Below, piece after piece: positions 22,567 through 35,220 of a stretch of DNA of 64,000 nt. Where the stretch lies: contig JAFUFL010000008.1 in NCBI GenBank assembly GCA_017469935.1, positions 1-64,000 of the forward strand. Reading direction: 5' to 3'. The DNA is from Lachnospiraceae bacterium (GTDB lineage: Bacteria > Bacillota > Clostridia > Lachnospirales > Lachnospiraceae). The translations under genes were made by a program, and so were the position numbers. The notes beneath the pieces are model-generated. The model saw nothing but the letters and a program-made list of their open reading frames with translations. It ran no database searches and was not told the origin of the DNA. Numbering within the stretch: the first letter of the stretch is position 1; every line of letters begins with the position of its first letter.

Positions 22567-25158
22567 ATGGCAGCATTTGACAAAGTAAAGAGCGGGATCC
22601 CGCAGATGGATGAGATACTTGACTACATTCGCATGGGCGACAACGTGGTCTGGCAGGTCTCGGATATCGATGAGTTTCGCTTTTTCACCATTCCCTATGT
22701 GAAACAGGCCATCCGGGATCAGCGCGACATTGTTTATATCCGGTTTGCGCAGCACGCCCCGATCCTGACAGATCCCGAGATCCTGAGGCATGTTGAAGTG
22801 GTGAAGTTCGATTCAGATGCAGGATTTGAATCTTTTACGGTGGCGATCCACGACGAGATCACAAAGCATGGGAGGGAGGCTTTCTATGTTTTCGACTGTC
22901 TTTCGGAGCTGCAGTCCGTCTGGTATACGGATCTGATGATGGGAAATTTCTTCCGCGTGACATGTCCTTACCTGTTTGAACTGGATACAGTGGCTTATTT
23001 TCCGGTTTTGCGGGGGAGGCACTCTTTTGACGCAATCGCGAGGATCCGCGAAACGACACAGCTTCTGCTGGATGTGTGCTCCAATGAGAAATGGATCTAT
23101 CTGCACCCGATCAAGGTGTGGGAGCGAGCATCGGATACCATGTTCCTGCCCCACGGCTACAGAAAGAGTACGGGAGAATTCCGGCTTTTGGAGGACGGCG
23201 TGCGCATCAGCCGCTATTACCAGACGCTGCAGCAGATCCGGGACAGGAGCCAGGACCAGAATATTGACAGCTACGACCGTTTTTTTACCATGGCCAAGGC
23301 GGCGTTTGAGTCAGGAAGGTTCACGCCGCAGATGGAAGAGCAGATCATAGACAGTACGATGACCAAGGACGGTCATTTAAAGGAACTGGTCAGAAAGTAC
23401 TTTGCGCCTGCGGATTACTTTGCGCTGCGGGACCGCATGATCGGGAGCGGCGCGATCGGCGGCAAGGCGTGCGGCATGCTGCTGGCCAGGAAGATTGCGG
23501 ACACGGAGCTGGAGGAATATCGGACCTATGCGGAACCGCATGATTCTTTTTATATAGGATCGGATGTTTTTTACACTTACATTGTTTCGAATGGGGACTG
23601 GAACCTGAGAATCCGGCAAAGATCCAGGGAGGGGTATTTCGACACGGCAGGTGAACTGAGAGAGAGGCTTCTTGCGGGAAAATTTCCGGGGAAGATCCGG
23701 GAGCAGCTGCGAGCCGTGCTGGAATATTTTGGCCGAAACCCGTTTATAGTAAGGTCTTCAAGTTTTCTGGAAGACGGCTTCGGAAATGCCTTTGCCGGAA
23801 AGTATGAGTCCGTGTTCTGCGTCAACAGAGGAAGCGAGGAGGAGAGGCTGGAAGCCTTTGAAAATGCCGTGCGGCAAGTCTATGCCAGTACTATGGACCG
23901 GTCTGCGCTGGAGTACCGCCTGCGGAGGGGGCTGGCAGGCAAAGATGAGCAGATGGCAATCCTTGTGCAGCGTGTATCGGGCAGCTATTATGACAAATAT
24001 TTTATGCCCTGCGTGGCAGGGGTCGGCTACAGTCACAGCGCCTATCAGTGGTATCCAAATATGGATCCGTCGGCGGGTATGCTTCGGATGGTGATGGGGT
24101 TGGGAACAAAAGCAGTGGACAGAACGAGGGAGGATTATCCAAGGCTTGTAAATCTGGACCGGCCGACGGTGACGATCTACACCAGCGCGGCGCAGAAGCA
24201 TAAGTTTTCGCAAAGATACATAGATACTCTGGACTGCAAGGACAACTGCTGCCGGGAAGTGCCTCTGGAGACGCTGCTGGAGGTGCTGCCTCTGTGGTAT
24301 AAGCGGATGGTAATGGAGCGCGACTATGAGGCGGAGCGCATCCTTTATGATCTGGGAAGGCCCCGGCAGGTCTGGTTTGTGAGTTGTCAGAAGCTTCTGG
24401 AAAACACGGCTTTCACCGGTCTCATGCAGAGTATTCTCAAGACGCTGGAGCATGTCTACAAGACGCCCGTGGATATTGAGTACGCCGTCAATATGGATGA
24501 AGACGGCGAATTTGTAGTCAACCTTCTGCAATGCCGGCCTCTGTACCTCGGAGGGGAAGGAGAGAATGTTCAGGTAGAGAATAATTCTCCCGAAAAGGTC
24601 ATATTCGATGTGCGCGGCGCCTCCATGGGCACGTCAAAAAAGAGAAGGATCGATGTTGTCGTCCAGATCGACGCAAAGCGCTATCATGAGATGCCCTATG
24701 CACAGAAGCACAAGGCGGCCAATGCTGTCGGAAGGATCAACCGTTATTATGCGGACAGCGGGAAAAATCTGCTCCTGATGACGCCGGGGCGAATCGGCAC
24801 GTCTTCTCCGGAGCTTGGCGTTCCGGTATGTTTTGCCGATATCTCCCGTTTTGGAGTGATCTGCGAGGTTTCGGACGTCCAGGCGGGGTTTATGCCGGAG
24901 CTCAGCTACGGAAGCCACATGTTTCAGGATCTGGTGGAGGCGGAGATCAGTTACAGCGCTGTGTTTAATGATACAAAGACAATCCGGTATGATCCGGCGG
25001 CCCTGCAGGACGTGGAGGACTCTTTTGGGCAGATCTGCCCCGATATGGAAGAACTCGTCGGCATGATTGCGGTCAGAGAGACTGAGAATCTGTATTACTG
25101 GTTGGATTCGGTGAAAAACCATGCGGTCTGCGGATTCATCGAGGGCGAAAAAAAGTAG
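22567..25158 (+). CDS. PEP/pyruvate-binding domain protein with N-terminal RecA/KaiC-like domain
   Basis: An 863-residue protein started by AAAGGAGG. Residues 1-210 resemble a KaiC/RAD55-type RecA domain (VKSGIPQMDEILDYIRMGDN, then EAFYVFDCLSEL as a Walker B-like strand) but no Walker A lysine loop is seen. Residues 285-700 resemble the ATP-grasp part of PEP synthase and pyruvate phosphate dikinase: IGGKACGMLLARKI and NPFIVRSSSFLEDGFGNAFA. The swivelling phosphohistidine and PEP-binding barrel domains are absent. It may phosphorylate a partner or sense ATP and pyruvate. Its ANTAR-type leader and place beside amt suggest a nitrogen-linked role. Confidence 0.75.
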   Translation: MAAFDKVKSGIPQMDEILDYIRMGDNVVWQVSDIDEFRFFTIPYVKQAIRDQRDIVYIRFAQHAPILTDPEILRHVEVVKFDSDAGFESFTVAIHDEITKHGREAFYVFDCLSELQSVWYTDLMMGNFFRVTCPYLFELDTVAYFPVLRGRHSFDAIARIRETTQLLLDVCSNEKWIYLHPIKVWERASDTMFLPHGYRKSTGEFRLLEDGVRISRYYQTLQQIRDRSQDQNIDSYDRFFTMAKAAFESGRFTPQMEEQIIDSTMTKDGHLKELVRKYFAPADYFALRDRMIGSGAIGGKACGMLLARKIADTELEEYRTYAEPHDSFYIGSDVFYTYIVSNGDWNLRIRQRSREGYFDTAGELRERLLAGKFPGKIREQLRAVLEYFGRNPFIVRSSSFLEDGFGNAFAGKYESVFCVNRGSEEERLEAFENAVRQVYASTMDRSALEYRLRRGLAGKDEQMAILVQRVSGSYYDKYFMPCVAGVGYSHSAYQWYPNMDPSAGMLRMVMGLGTKAVDRTREDYPRLVNLDRPTVTIYTSAAQKHKFSQRYIDTLDCKDNCCREVPLETLLEVLPLWYKRMVMERDYEAERILYDLGRPRQVWFVSCQKLLENTAFTGLMQSILKTLEHVYKTPVDIEYAVNMDEDGEFVVNLLQCRPLYLGGEGENVQVENNSPEKVIFDVRGASMGTSKKRRIDVVVQIDAKRYHEMPYAQKHKAANAVGRINRYYADSGKNLLLMTPGRIGTSSPELGVPVCFADISRFGVICEVSDVQAGFMPELSYGSHMFQDLVEAEISYSAVFNDTKTIRYDPAALQDVEDSFGQICPDMEELVGMIAVRETENLYYWLDSVKNHAVCGFIEGEKK

Positions 25159-25171
25159 TGTGACACACCAT

Positions 25172-25208
25172 GACATACGACCTCTCAGACATACGACCTC
25201 TGAGGTGG
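25172..25208. repeat. short GACCTC-type repeat, intergenic copy
   Basis: CATACGACCTCTCAGA is followed by CATACGACCTCTGAGGTG: a 10-base tandem plus a palindrome CCTCTGAGG. Relatives of CGACCTCTGRGGTG lie inside gltB, gltD and pyrG. Confidence 0.5.
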
Positions 25209-25245
25209 CTTGTGCAAAACGACGATTTTTCTCTCCACAGAAAAT

Positions 25246-25261
25246 GTATAATTGTATACAA
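25246..25261 (+). promoter_or_regulatory. upstream box shared by amt and glnN
   Basis: GTATAATTGTATACAA is identical to 28092-28107 and lies 22 bases before the -35 start (23 in glnN). It contains the perfect palindrome TTGTATACAA and could bind a GntR-type or other dimeric activator. Confidence 0.5.
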
Positions 25262-25267
25262 TTGTCT

Positions 25268-25295
25268 TTGACTTTCCGATCCGGAAATGTATAAT
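25268..25295 (+). promoter_or_regulatory. amt promoter
   Basis: TTGACT (25268-25273), 16-base spacer, TATAAT (25290-25295). Confidence 0.75.
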
Positions 25296-25325
25296 GAGTG
25301 ACATATTATTCAAATTATCTCACGA

Positions 25326-25369
25326 GGGCAAGGGAGTCCGGATCCGCAGGGTCCGGGCTCTTTCTTTTT
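25326..25369 (+). promoter_or_regulatory. ANTAR-type attenuator in the amt leader
   Basis: GGGC-AAGGGA-GTCC (25326-25339) is a hexaloop hairpin. It overlaps a terminator in which GAGTCCGGA (25334-25342) pairs with TCCGGGCTC (25352-25360), followed by TTTCTTTTT. The hairpin and the terminator cannot form together. Confidence 0.7.
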
Positions 25370-25440
25370 ATATATGGCAGGGTGCACGGCCGTATCGGAA
25401 ATGAGAGCCCGAAGTGAGATAGAGAAAAGGAGGAAATACA

Positions 25441-27243
25441 ATGAACTACGATGTGACAACCGTGATATGGGTACTTATAGCAAGCGCCCTGATCTACTTC
25501 ATGCAGGCCGGATTTGCGCTGTGTGAGGCGGGTCTTACCAGGGCCAAAAACACGGGCAATATTTTGATGAAGAACCTTATGGATTTCTGTATCGGAACTC
25601 CCTGCTACTGGCTGGTCGGATTTGGCCTTATGTTTGGAAGCACAGCTCCGATCATCGGGCGGCTGGATCCCATGATCCGCGGGATCTACGGCGCTGAAAA
25701 TACAGTAGTGCCGCAGACAATGCCTCTTTGGTGCTACGTGATCTTCCAGACCGTCTTTTGTGCGACGGCAGCCACGATTGTCTCGGGATCCATGGCGGAG
25801 CGCACCAATTTTAAGGCTTACTGTCTGTACTCGGCGGCCATTTCTCTTTTGATCTATCCGATCGGAGGACACTGGGCCTGGGGCGGCGGCTGGCTGTCGG
25901 GGCTGGGCTTTCACGATTTTGCCGGAAGCGCGGTAGTACACAATGTGGGCGGCGTGATCGCATGTCTGGGCGCATGGATGCTGGGCCCCCGCATCGGCAA
26001 GTATGACCGGGACGGCAAGGTCAGAGCGATTCCGGGCCACAACATGATGGCCGTGGCGCTGGGGGTCTTCATCCTGTGGTTTTGCTGGTTCGGCTTCAAC
26101 GGCGGTTCCACCGCTTCCATGGCGGACGGCGCGGACGCTTTCCACGCTTCGCTGGCCTTCATGAACACGAACCTTGCGGCAGCCGTCGCGACTGTTGTGA
26201 CGATGATCTTCACATGGTTTCGCTACGGCAAGCCGGATGTCTCCATGACACTCAACGCCTCCCTGGCGGGACTTGTGGCGATCACGGCGGGATGTGACTG
26301 CGTTTCACCCTTTGGCGCTTTTGTCATCGGCGTTGTGGCCGGATTCCTGGTAGTTTTGTCTGTTGAATTTTTTGACAACATTGCCAGAATTGATGATCCG
26401 GTCGGCGCCGTGTCGGTCCACATGGCAAACGGCATCTGGGGCACGATCGCGGTCGGTCTCTTCAGTACCGGCGAGGACGGCGTCATGAAGGGCCTGTTCT
26501 ACGGCGGCGGCGCAAGGCTCCTGGGCGTACAGGCGCTCGGCATCGCGGCGATCGACGCCTATGTGCTCCTCACAATGTTTGTGGTGTTCAAGCTGATCGA
26601 CCGCGCGATCGGGCTTCGCGTGCCGGCGCAGGTGGAGATCGACGGCCTGGACATGCATGAGCACGGCCTGGCCAGCGCTTACTCCGGCTTCTCCGTGAGT
26701 GATGTCTCCAACATGGTCATGGATGTCAATGAAAACACGTACCTCGGAGAGGGCGAGTACGCAAAAGCCTCTGAGGCGCAGGTCAGCGCGGCGGTCAAGG
26801 TCGCCGGTGCGCCGGTCACGCCGGCCACGCCAGTCGCAGCGGGAGAGAGCGCAGGATCCGCAGTGCCGGCCGGATACAGGGCAGAGACAGGTATGCACAG
26901 GATTTCCATCATCTGCCGGATGAGCAAATTCGATGAGCTTAAGCACGCACTCAACGAGCTGGGCGTGACCGGAATGACGATGTCGCAGGTCATGGGCTGC
27001 GGCATTCAGAAAGGATCGGAAGAGCGCTACAGAGGCGCGGTGGTCGACTCTACGCTGCTTCCCAAGGTCAAGGTGGAAGTTGTCGTCTCCAAGATTTCCG
27101 TGCAGAGCGTGATCGACGCTGCCAAGAAGGCACTTTATACGGGCCATATCGGCGACGGCAAGATCTTTGTGTACGACGTGACGAGAGTCGTGAAGGTACG
27201 GACCGGAGAAGAGGACTTCGACGCGCTGCAGGATGTGGAGTGA
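25441..27243 (+). CDS. amt: ammonium transporter fused to a PII signal domain
   Basis: A 600-residue protein. Residues 1-405 form an eleven-helix Amt channel (ALIYFMQAGFALCEAGLTRA, GGHWAWGGGWLSGLGFHDFA, VHNVGGVIACLGAW), with the twin-histidine segments of this family. A glycine- and alanine-rich linker is followed at about 484-600 by a PII/GlnK domain (MHRISIICRMSKFDELKHAL, IQKGSEERYRGAVV as T loop, KIFVYDVTRVVKVRTGE). Ammonium enters through the pore and the attached PII would gate it by ATP/ADP and 2-oxoglutarate. Amt-PII fusions are known but uncommon. Ribosome site AAAGGAGG. Confidence 0.95.
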   Translation: MNYDVTTVIWVLIASALIYFMQAGFALCEAGLTRAKNTGNILMKNLMDFCIGTPCYWLVGFGLMFGSTAPIIGRLDPMIRGIYGAENTVVPQTMPLWCYVIFQTVFCATAATIVSGSMAERTNFKAYCLYSAAISLLIYPIGGHWAWGGGWLSGLGFHDFAGSAVVHNVGGVIACLGAWMLGPRIGKYDRDGKVRAIPGHNMMAVALGVFILWFCWFGFNGGSTASMADGADAFHASLAFMNTNLAAAVATVVTMIFTWFRYGKPDVSMTLNASLAGLVAITAGCDCVSPFGAFVIGVVAGFLVVLSVEFFDNIARIDDPVGAVSVHMANGIWGTIAVGLFSTGEDGVMKGLFYGGGARLLGVQALGIAAIDAYVLLTMFVVFKLIDRAIGLRVPAQVEIDGLDMHEHGLASAYSGFSVSDVSNMVMDVNENTYLGEGEYAKASEAQVSAAVKVAGAPVTPATPVAAGESAGSAVPAGYRAETGMHRISIICRMSKFDELKHALNELGVTGMTMSQVMGCGIQKGSEERYRGAVVDSTLLPKVKVEVVVSKISVQSVIDAAKKALYTGHIGDGKIFVYDVTRVVKVRTGEEDFDALQDVE

Positions 27244-27398
27244 GCGGCAGCGCAGGAGAGTGGTTTCATTCTTCCATTTTCAAAACAGAGATAGTGTTCT
27301 ATGATAGTAGGGCAGCTGTTTTATGTGCATCTGCAATAGGCTGACAGTCTATAAAGGCGGAAGCGAAAAGTAGAAAAGTACGGGAAGGAAAACCACAA

Positions 27399-28004
27399 AT
27401 GGACGAATCAAAAAAGAGACTGATCATGTGTATTACGGGAGTATTTCTGTCCGGTGTTGCAGCGGGGATATTCGGCTTCACGGCATTCGGTATGGACCCA
27501 TTTCAGGTCTTTGCTCACGGACTGTGGGGGCTCACCCCGATTTCCTACGGCACGTTCTATGTAATACTGAACGGAATCCTGCTTGCCTTCATGTTCTTCT
27601 TCAACAGGCGCATGATCGGGCTCGGAACCATCATAAATCTGTTCCTTCTGGGATATGTGGTGGAGTACACGGGCGTGCTCCTGGAAAGGGTATTCCCTTC
27701 CCCGGCAGTCGCTTTGAGAGTTATCCTGATGATCGCGGCGCTGATCCTTGCGTCCCTGGCGGCTTCTCTCTATTTTGTCGCGGATATGGGAGTCTCCGCC
27801 TATGACTGGATCGCGCTGACGATCTCTGAGAGAAAAGGATGGGCGTTCCGAATCGTCCGCATTACTACGGATTTCATCTGCGTCCTGACAGGAGGTCTTC
27901 TGGGGGCGAAAGTGGGAATCGGCACGGTATTGACCGCGTTTTGTATGGGGCCGATCATCCAGTTCTTCAATGAGAAGGTCTCGACGCCGCTCAGATACAG
28001 TTAA
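27399..28004 (+). CDS. YczE/YitT-type integral membrane protein
   Basis: A 201-residue protein with about five membrane helices, beginning MDESKKRLIMCITGVFLSGV. GIFGFTAFGMDPFQVFAHGL and YFVADMGVSAYDWIALTISE are typical of the YczE/YyaS/YitT group (membrane proteins of unknown substrate). GGGAAGG lies before the start. It sits between amt and glnN without an obvious attenuator of its own. Any function in nitrogen metabolism is only suggested by position. Confidence 0.75.
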   Translation: MDESKKRLIMCITGVFLSGVAAGIFGFTAFGMDPFQVFAHGLWGLTPISYGTFYVILNGILLAFMFFFNRRMIGLGTIINLFLLGYVVEYTGVLLERVFPSPAVALRVILMIAALILASLAASLYFVADMGVSAYDWIALTISERKGWAFRIVRITTDFICVLTGGLLGAKVGIGTVLTAFCMGPIIQFFNEKVSTPLRYS

Positions 28005-28016
28005 ATGTCGCAGGGT

Positions 28017-28087
28017 TTGTGTCACGGGGACGTATCTTCTGACACATTTTGCAAAATGTGTCAGAAGATACGTCCCCGTGACACAAA
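28017..28087. repeat. palindromic intergenic repeat, copy R2
   Basis: A near-perfect 71-base palindrome, from TTTGTGTCACGGGGACGTAT to its complement, centred on TTTTGCAAAA. It begins 13 bases after the YczE-like stop codon, so it could also end transcription. Confidence 0.85.
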
Positions 28088-28091
28088 TTTC

Positions 28092-28107
28092 GTATAATTG
28101 TATACAA
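28092..28107 (+). promoter_or_regulatory. upstream box shared by glnN and amt
   Basis: GTATAATTGTATACAA, identical to 25246-25261, 23 bases before the glnN -35 start. Confidence 0.5.
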
Positions 28108-28114
28108 AATAGTG

Positions 28115-28142
28115 TTGACATTATCGACACGTTATGTATAAT
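28115..28142 (+). promoter_or_regulatory. glnN promoter
   Basis: TTGACA (28115-28120), 16-base spacer, TATAAT (28137-28142): a near-consensus sigma-A promoter. Confidence 0.85.
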
Positions 28143-28151
28143 AATGACTCA

Positions 28152-28204
28152 AAGGCAAGGGTGTCTTAACAGACGGTGACGACCGTCTGTTAAGGCGCCC
28201 TTTC
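28152..28204 (+). promoter_or_regulatory. ANTAR-type attenuator in the glnN leader
   Basis: AAGGC-AAGGGT-GTCTT (28152-28167) is a five-pair hexaloop hairpin right at the predicted transcript start. It competes with an 18-pair terminator stem (28159-28176 with 28183-28200) followed by TTTCT. No separate first hairpin fits between the start site and this one. Confidence 0.65.
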
Positions 28205-28233
28205 TCGTTGTTCAGAAATAAGGAGGTAAGATC

Positions 28234-30330
28234 ATGAACATCCCCGAAATCTACGGAAGTATGGTATTCAATGACAAAGTCATGCGGGAGCGTCTCCCCA
28301 AGGATATATACAAGGCAGTGCGCAAGACCAGCAAGAACGGCACGCACCTGGAACTGGACGTGGCCAACACGGTGGCTGCCGTCATGAAGGAGTGGGCGAT
28401 GGAGAAGGGCGCGACCCACTTCACCCACTGGTTCCAGCCGATGACCGGCCTGACTGCCGAGAAGCACGACGGCTTTATCTCCCCCACAGAAGACGGGCAG
28501 GTCATCATGGAGTTCTCCGGCAAGGAGCTGGTCAAGGGTGAGCCTGACGCCTCCAGCTTCCCTTCCGGAGGCCTCCGGGCTACCTTCGAGGCCCGCGGCT
28601 ACACCGCCTGGGATCCCAGCTCACCGGCTTTTGTCAAGGACGGATCGCTCTACATTCCCACCGCTTTCTGCTCCTACGGCGGAGAAGCCCTGGACAAGAA
28701 GACCCCGCTCCTGCGGTCCATGGAAGCCCTCTCTGACGCAGCTGTCAAAGTATTGCACCTTCTGGGCAACACCGCCGTCACCCACGTGGACACGACCGTG
28801 GGATCGGAGCAGGAATATTTCCTGATTGACAAGGATCTCTATAAGAAGAGAAAAGACCTTCTTCTGACCGGCCGCACGCTGATGGGAGCGCCGGCGCCCA
28901 AGGGACAGGAGATGGAGGATCACTATTTTGGCGTGCTTAAGCCGAAGGTGTCGGAATACATGCACGCGCTGGATAAGGAGCTCTGGGAGCTGGGCGTGCC
29001 GGCCAAGACCAAGCACAACGAGGTCGCTCCGTCCCAGCACGAGCTGGCGCCGGTCTTCGAGACCGCAAACGTGGCGGTGGACCACAACCAGCTGACCATG
29101 GAAGTGATGAAGAAGGTGGCGGACCGCTTCGGATACGCGTGCCTGCTGCACGAGAAGCCTTTCGAGGGCATCAACGGATCGGGCAAGCACAACAACTGGT
29201 CCATCAGCACCGACACCGGCGAGAACCTCCTCGATCCCGGAAAGAAGCCGGGCGAGAACCTGCAGTTCCTGGTCTTCCTCATGGCGGTCATCGCAGCGGT
29301 CGATGAGTACCAGGAGGTCCTGAGAATTTCCGTCGCGACGGCCGGAAACGACCATCGCCTGGGCGGCAACGAAGCGCCGCCCGCGATCATCTCCATCTTT
29401 GTGGGAGACGAGCTGGCGGAAGTCCTTCGTTCTGTTGAGGAAGGCACAACCGTATCGGGCACGGGCAAAAAACAGATGGGCATGGGCGCGCACGTCCTGC
29501 CGCATATCACCCGCGACACGACGGACAGAAACCGCACTTCGCCGTTTGCTTTCACCGGCAACAAGTTTGAGTTCCGCATGCCGGGCAGCTCCCTGTCCGT
29601 GGCCAACCCCAATATCGTGCTGAACACGGCGGTTGCCGAGGCGCTGACGCAGATCTACGAGGCCCTTAAAGACGCAGCGCCGGCGGATCTGGATGAGGCG
29701 GCGCATGCGCTCCTTCGCCAGATGCTGGCAAAGCACAAGCGGATCCTCTTCAACGGCAACGGCTACACGGAAGAGTGGGTGGAAGAGGCGGCCCGCAGAG
29801 GCCTTGCAAACCTGGGCTCCCTGCCGGACGCCATGCCGCACTTCATCTCCGAGAAGTCTCTGAACCTCTTCACAAAGCATGGCATCTTTACCAAGGAAGA
29901 AGTCTTCTCCCGCTATGAGATTCTTCTGGAAAACTATGCGAAGACCGTGCACATCGAGGCGCTCACACTCATGGAGATGGTGCGCAAGGATTTCACCACC
30001 GGCCTTGTCCGCTACATGAAGGACGTGACCACCGAAGCGCTCAAGAAGAGAGATCTCCTTCCGGGGAGCAAGTGCAGTTATGAGAGCGATATTTTGAAGA
30101 CATTGGATGAGACCAGCGAGCAGATCCTGCGGGCTATGGAGGCCCTGGCGGCGGATACGGCGAAGGCAGAGCGTATCGAGGACAACCTGGAGCAGGCAAA
30201 ATATTATCACGAGATCATTCTCACCGAGATGGACGAGCTGCGCAGCTGGACAGACAGGGCAGAGGCCATCATTCCGGATGAATATCTGCCTTATCCGACC
30301 TATGAGAAGATGCTGTTCTCACTGCGATGA
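28234..30330 (+). CDS. glnN: glutamine synthetase type III
   Basis: A 698-residue GS of the long type III class, which joins ammonia and glutamate using ATP and works as a dodecamer. Type III signatures are GSMVFNDKVMRERLPKDIYK, the GATHFTHWFQPMTG segment, EVAPSQHELAPVFETANVAV, NGSGKHNNWSISTDTGENLL and GGNEAPPAIISIFVGD. The C-terminal helical extension (LLPGSKCSYESDILKTLDET) is also specific. AAGGAGG lies before the start. It follows the attenuator and would be the main GS when nitrogen is scarce. A separate shorter GS is at 38528. Confidence 0.97.
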   Translation: MNIPEIYGSMVFNDKVMRERLPKDIYKAVRKTSKNGTHLELDVANTVAAVMKEWAMEKGATHFTHWFQPMTGLTAEKHDGFISPTEDGQVIMEFSGKELVKGEPDASSFPSGGLRATFEARGYTAWDPSSPAFVKDGSLYIPTAFCSYGGEALDKKTPLLRSMEALSDAAVKVLHLLGNTAVTHVDTTVGSEQEYFLIDKDLYKKRKDLLLTGRTLMGAPAPKGQEMEDHYFGVLKPKVSEYMHALDKELWELGVPAKTKHNEVAPSQHELAPVFETANVAVDHNQLTMEVMKKVADRFGYACLLHEKPFEGINGSGKHNNWSISTDTGENLLDPGKKPGENLQFLVFLMAVIAAVDEYQEVLRISVATAGNDHRLGGNEAPPAIISIFVGDELAEVLRSVEEGTTVSGTGKKQMGMGAHVLPHITRDTTDRNRTSPFAFTGNKFEFRMPGSSLSVANPNIVLNTAVAEALTQIYEALKDAAPADLDEAAHALLRQMLAKHKRILFNGNGYTEEWVEEAARRGLANLGSLPDAMPHFISEKSLNLFTKHGIFTKEEVFSRYEILLENYAKTVHIEALTLMEMVRKDFTTGLVRYMKDVTTEALKKRDLLPGSKCSYESDILKTLDETSEQILRAMEALAADTAKAERIEDNLEQAKYYHEIILTEMDELRSWTDRAEAIIPDEYLPYPTYEKMLFSLR

Positions 30331-30377
30331 GTTGTTTGGCAGAGCTCTGAGGAGATTCGCTGAAGGTGATTTGCTTA

Positions 30378-30410
30378 GGCACCCGGGCGGCCTGACGCCG
30401 CCTCGGTGCC
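30378..30410 (+). promoter_or_regulatory. hairpin between glnN and gltB
   Basis: GGCACCCGGGCGGC pairs with GCCGCCTCGGTGCC around CTGAC, a strong stem without a T tract. It may protect or pause the glnN-gltB transcript. It has no AANGNN hexaloop. Confidence 0.4.
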
Positions 30411-30477
30411 ATTATGGGTACAAGGAGCGCCGCGCGGGCGCCGGAATCCGAAAACGACCTGTAAAAGAGGAAAAACT

Positions 30478-35124
<4,647 letters not shown>

Positions 35125-35220
35125 AGAATTCATGCGCTGAAGGAGGCTCTCAGGAATGAGGGCAGCGCCTTCGGCGCGGCCCAACGGATGAGCGGATAAA
35201 ATCTGTATGAGGTGTGCATT

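Noticed and set aside
30378..30410. Hairpin between glnN and gltB as a fifth ANTAR site
   Set aside because: Its loop is not an A-x-x-G hexamer, there is no overlapping terminator with a T tract and no promoter was seen.
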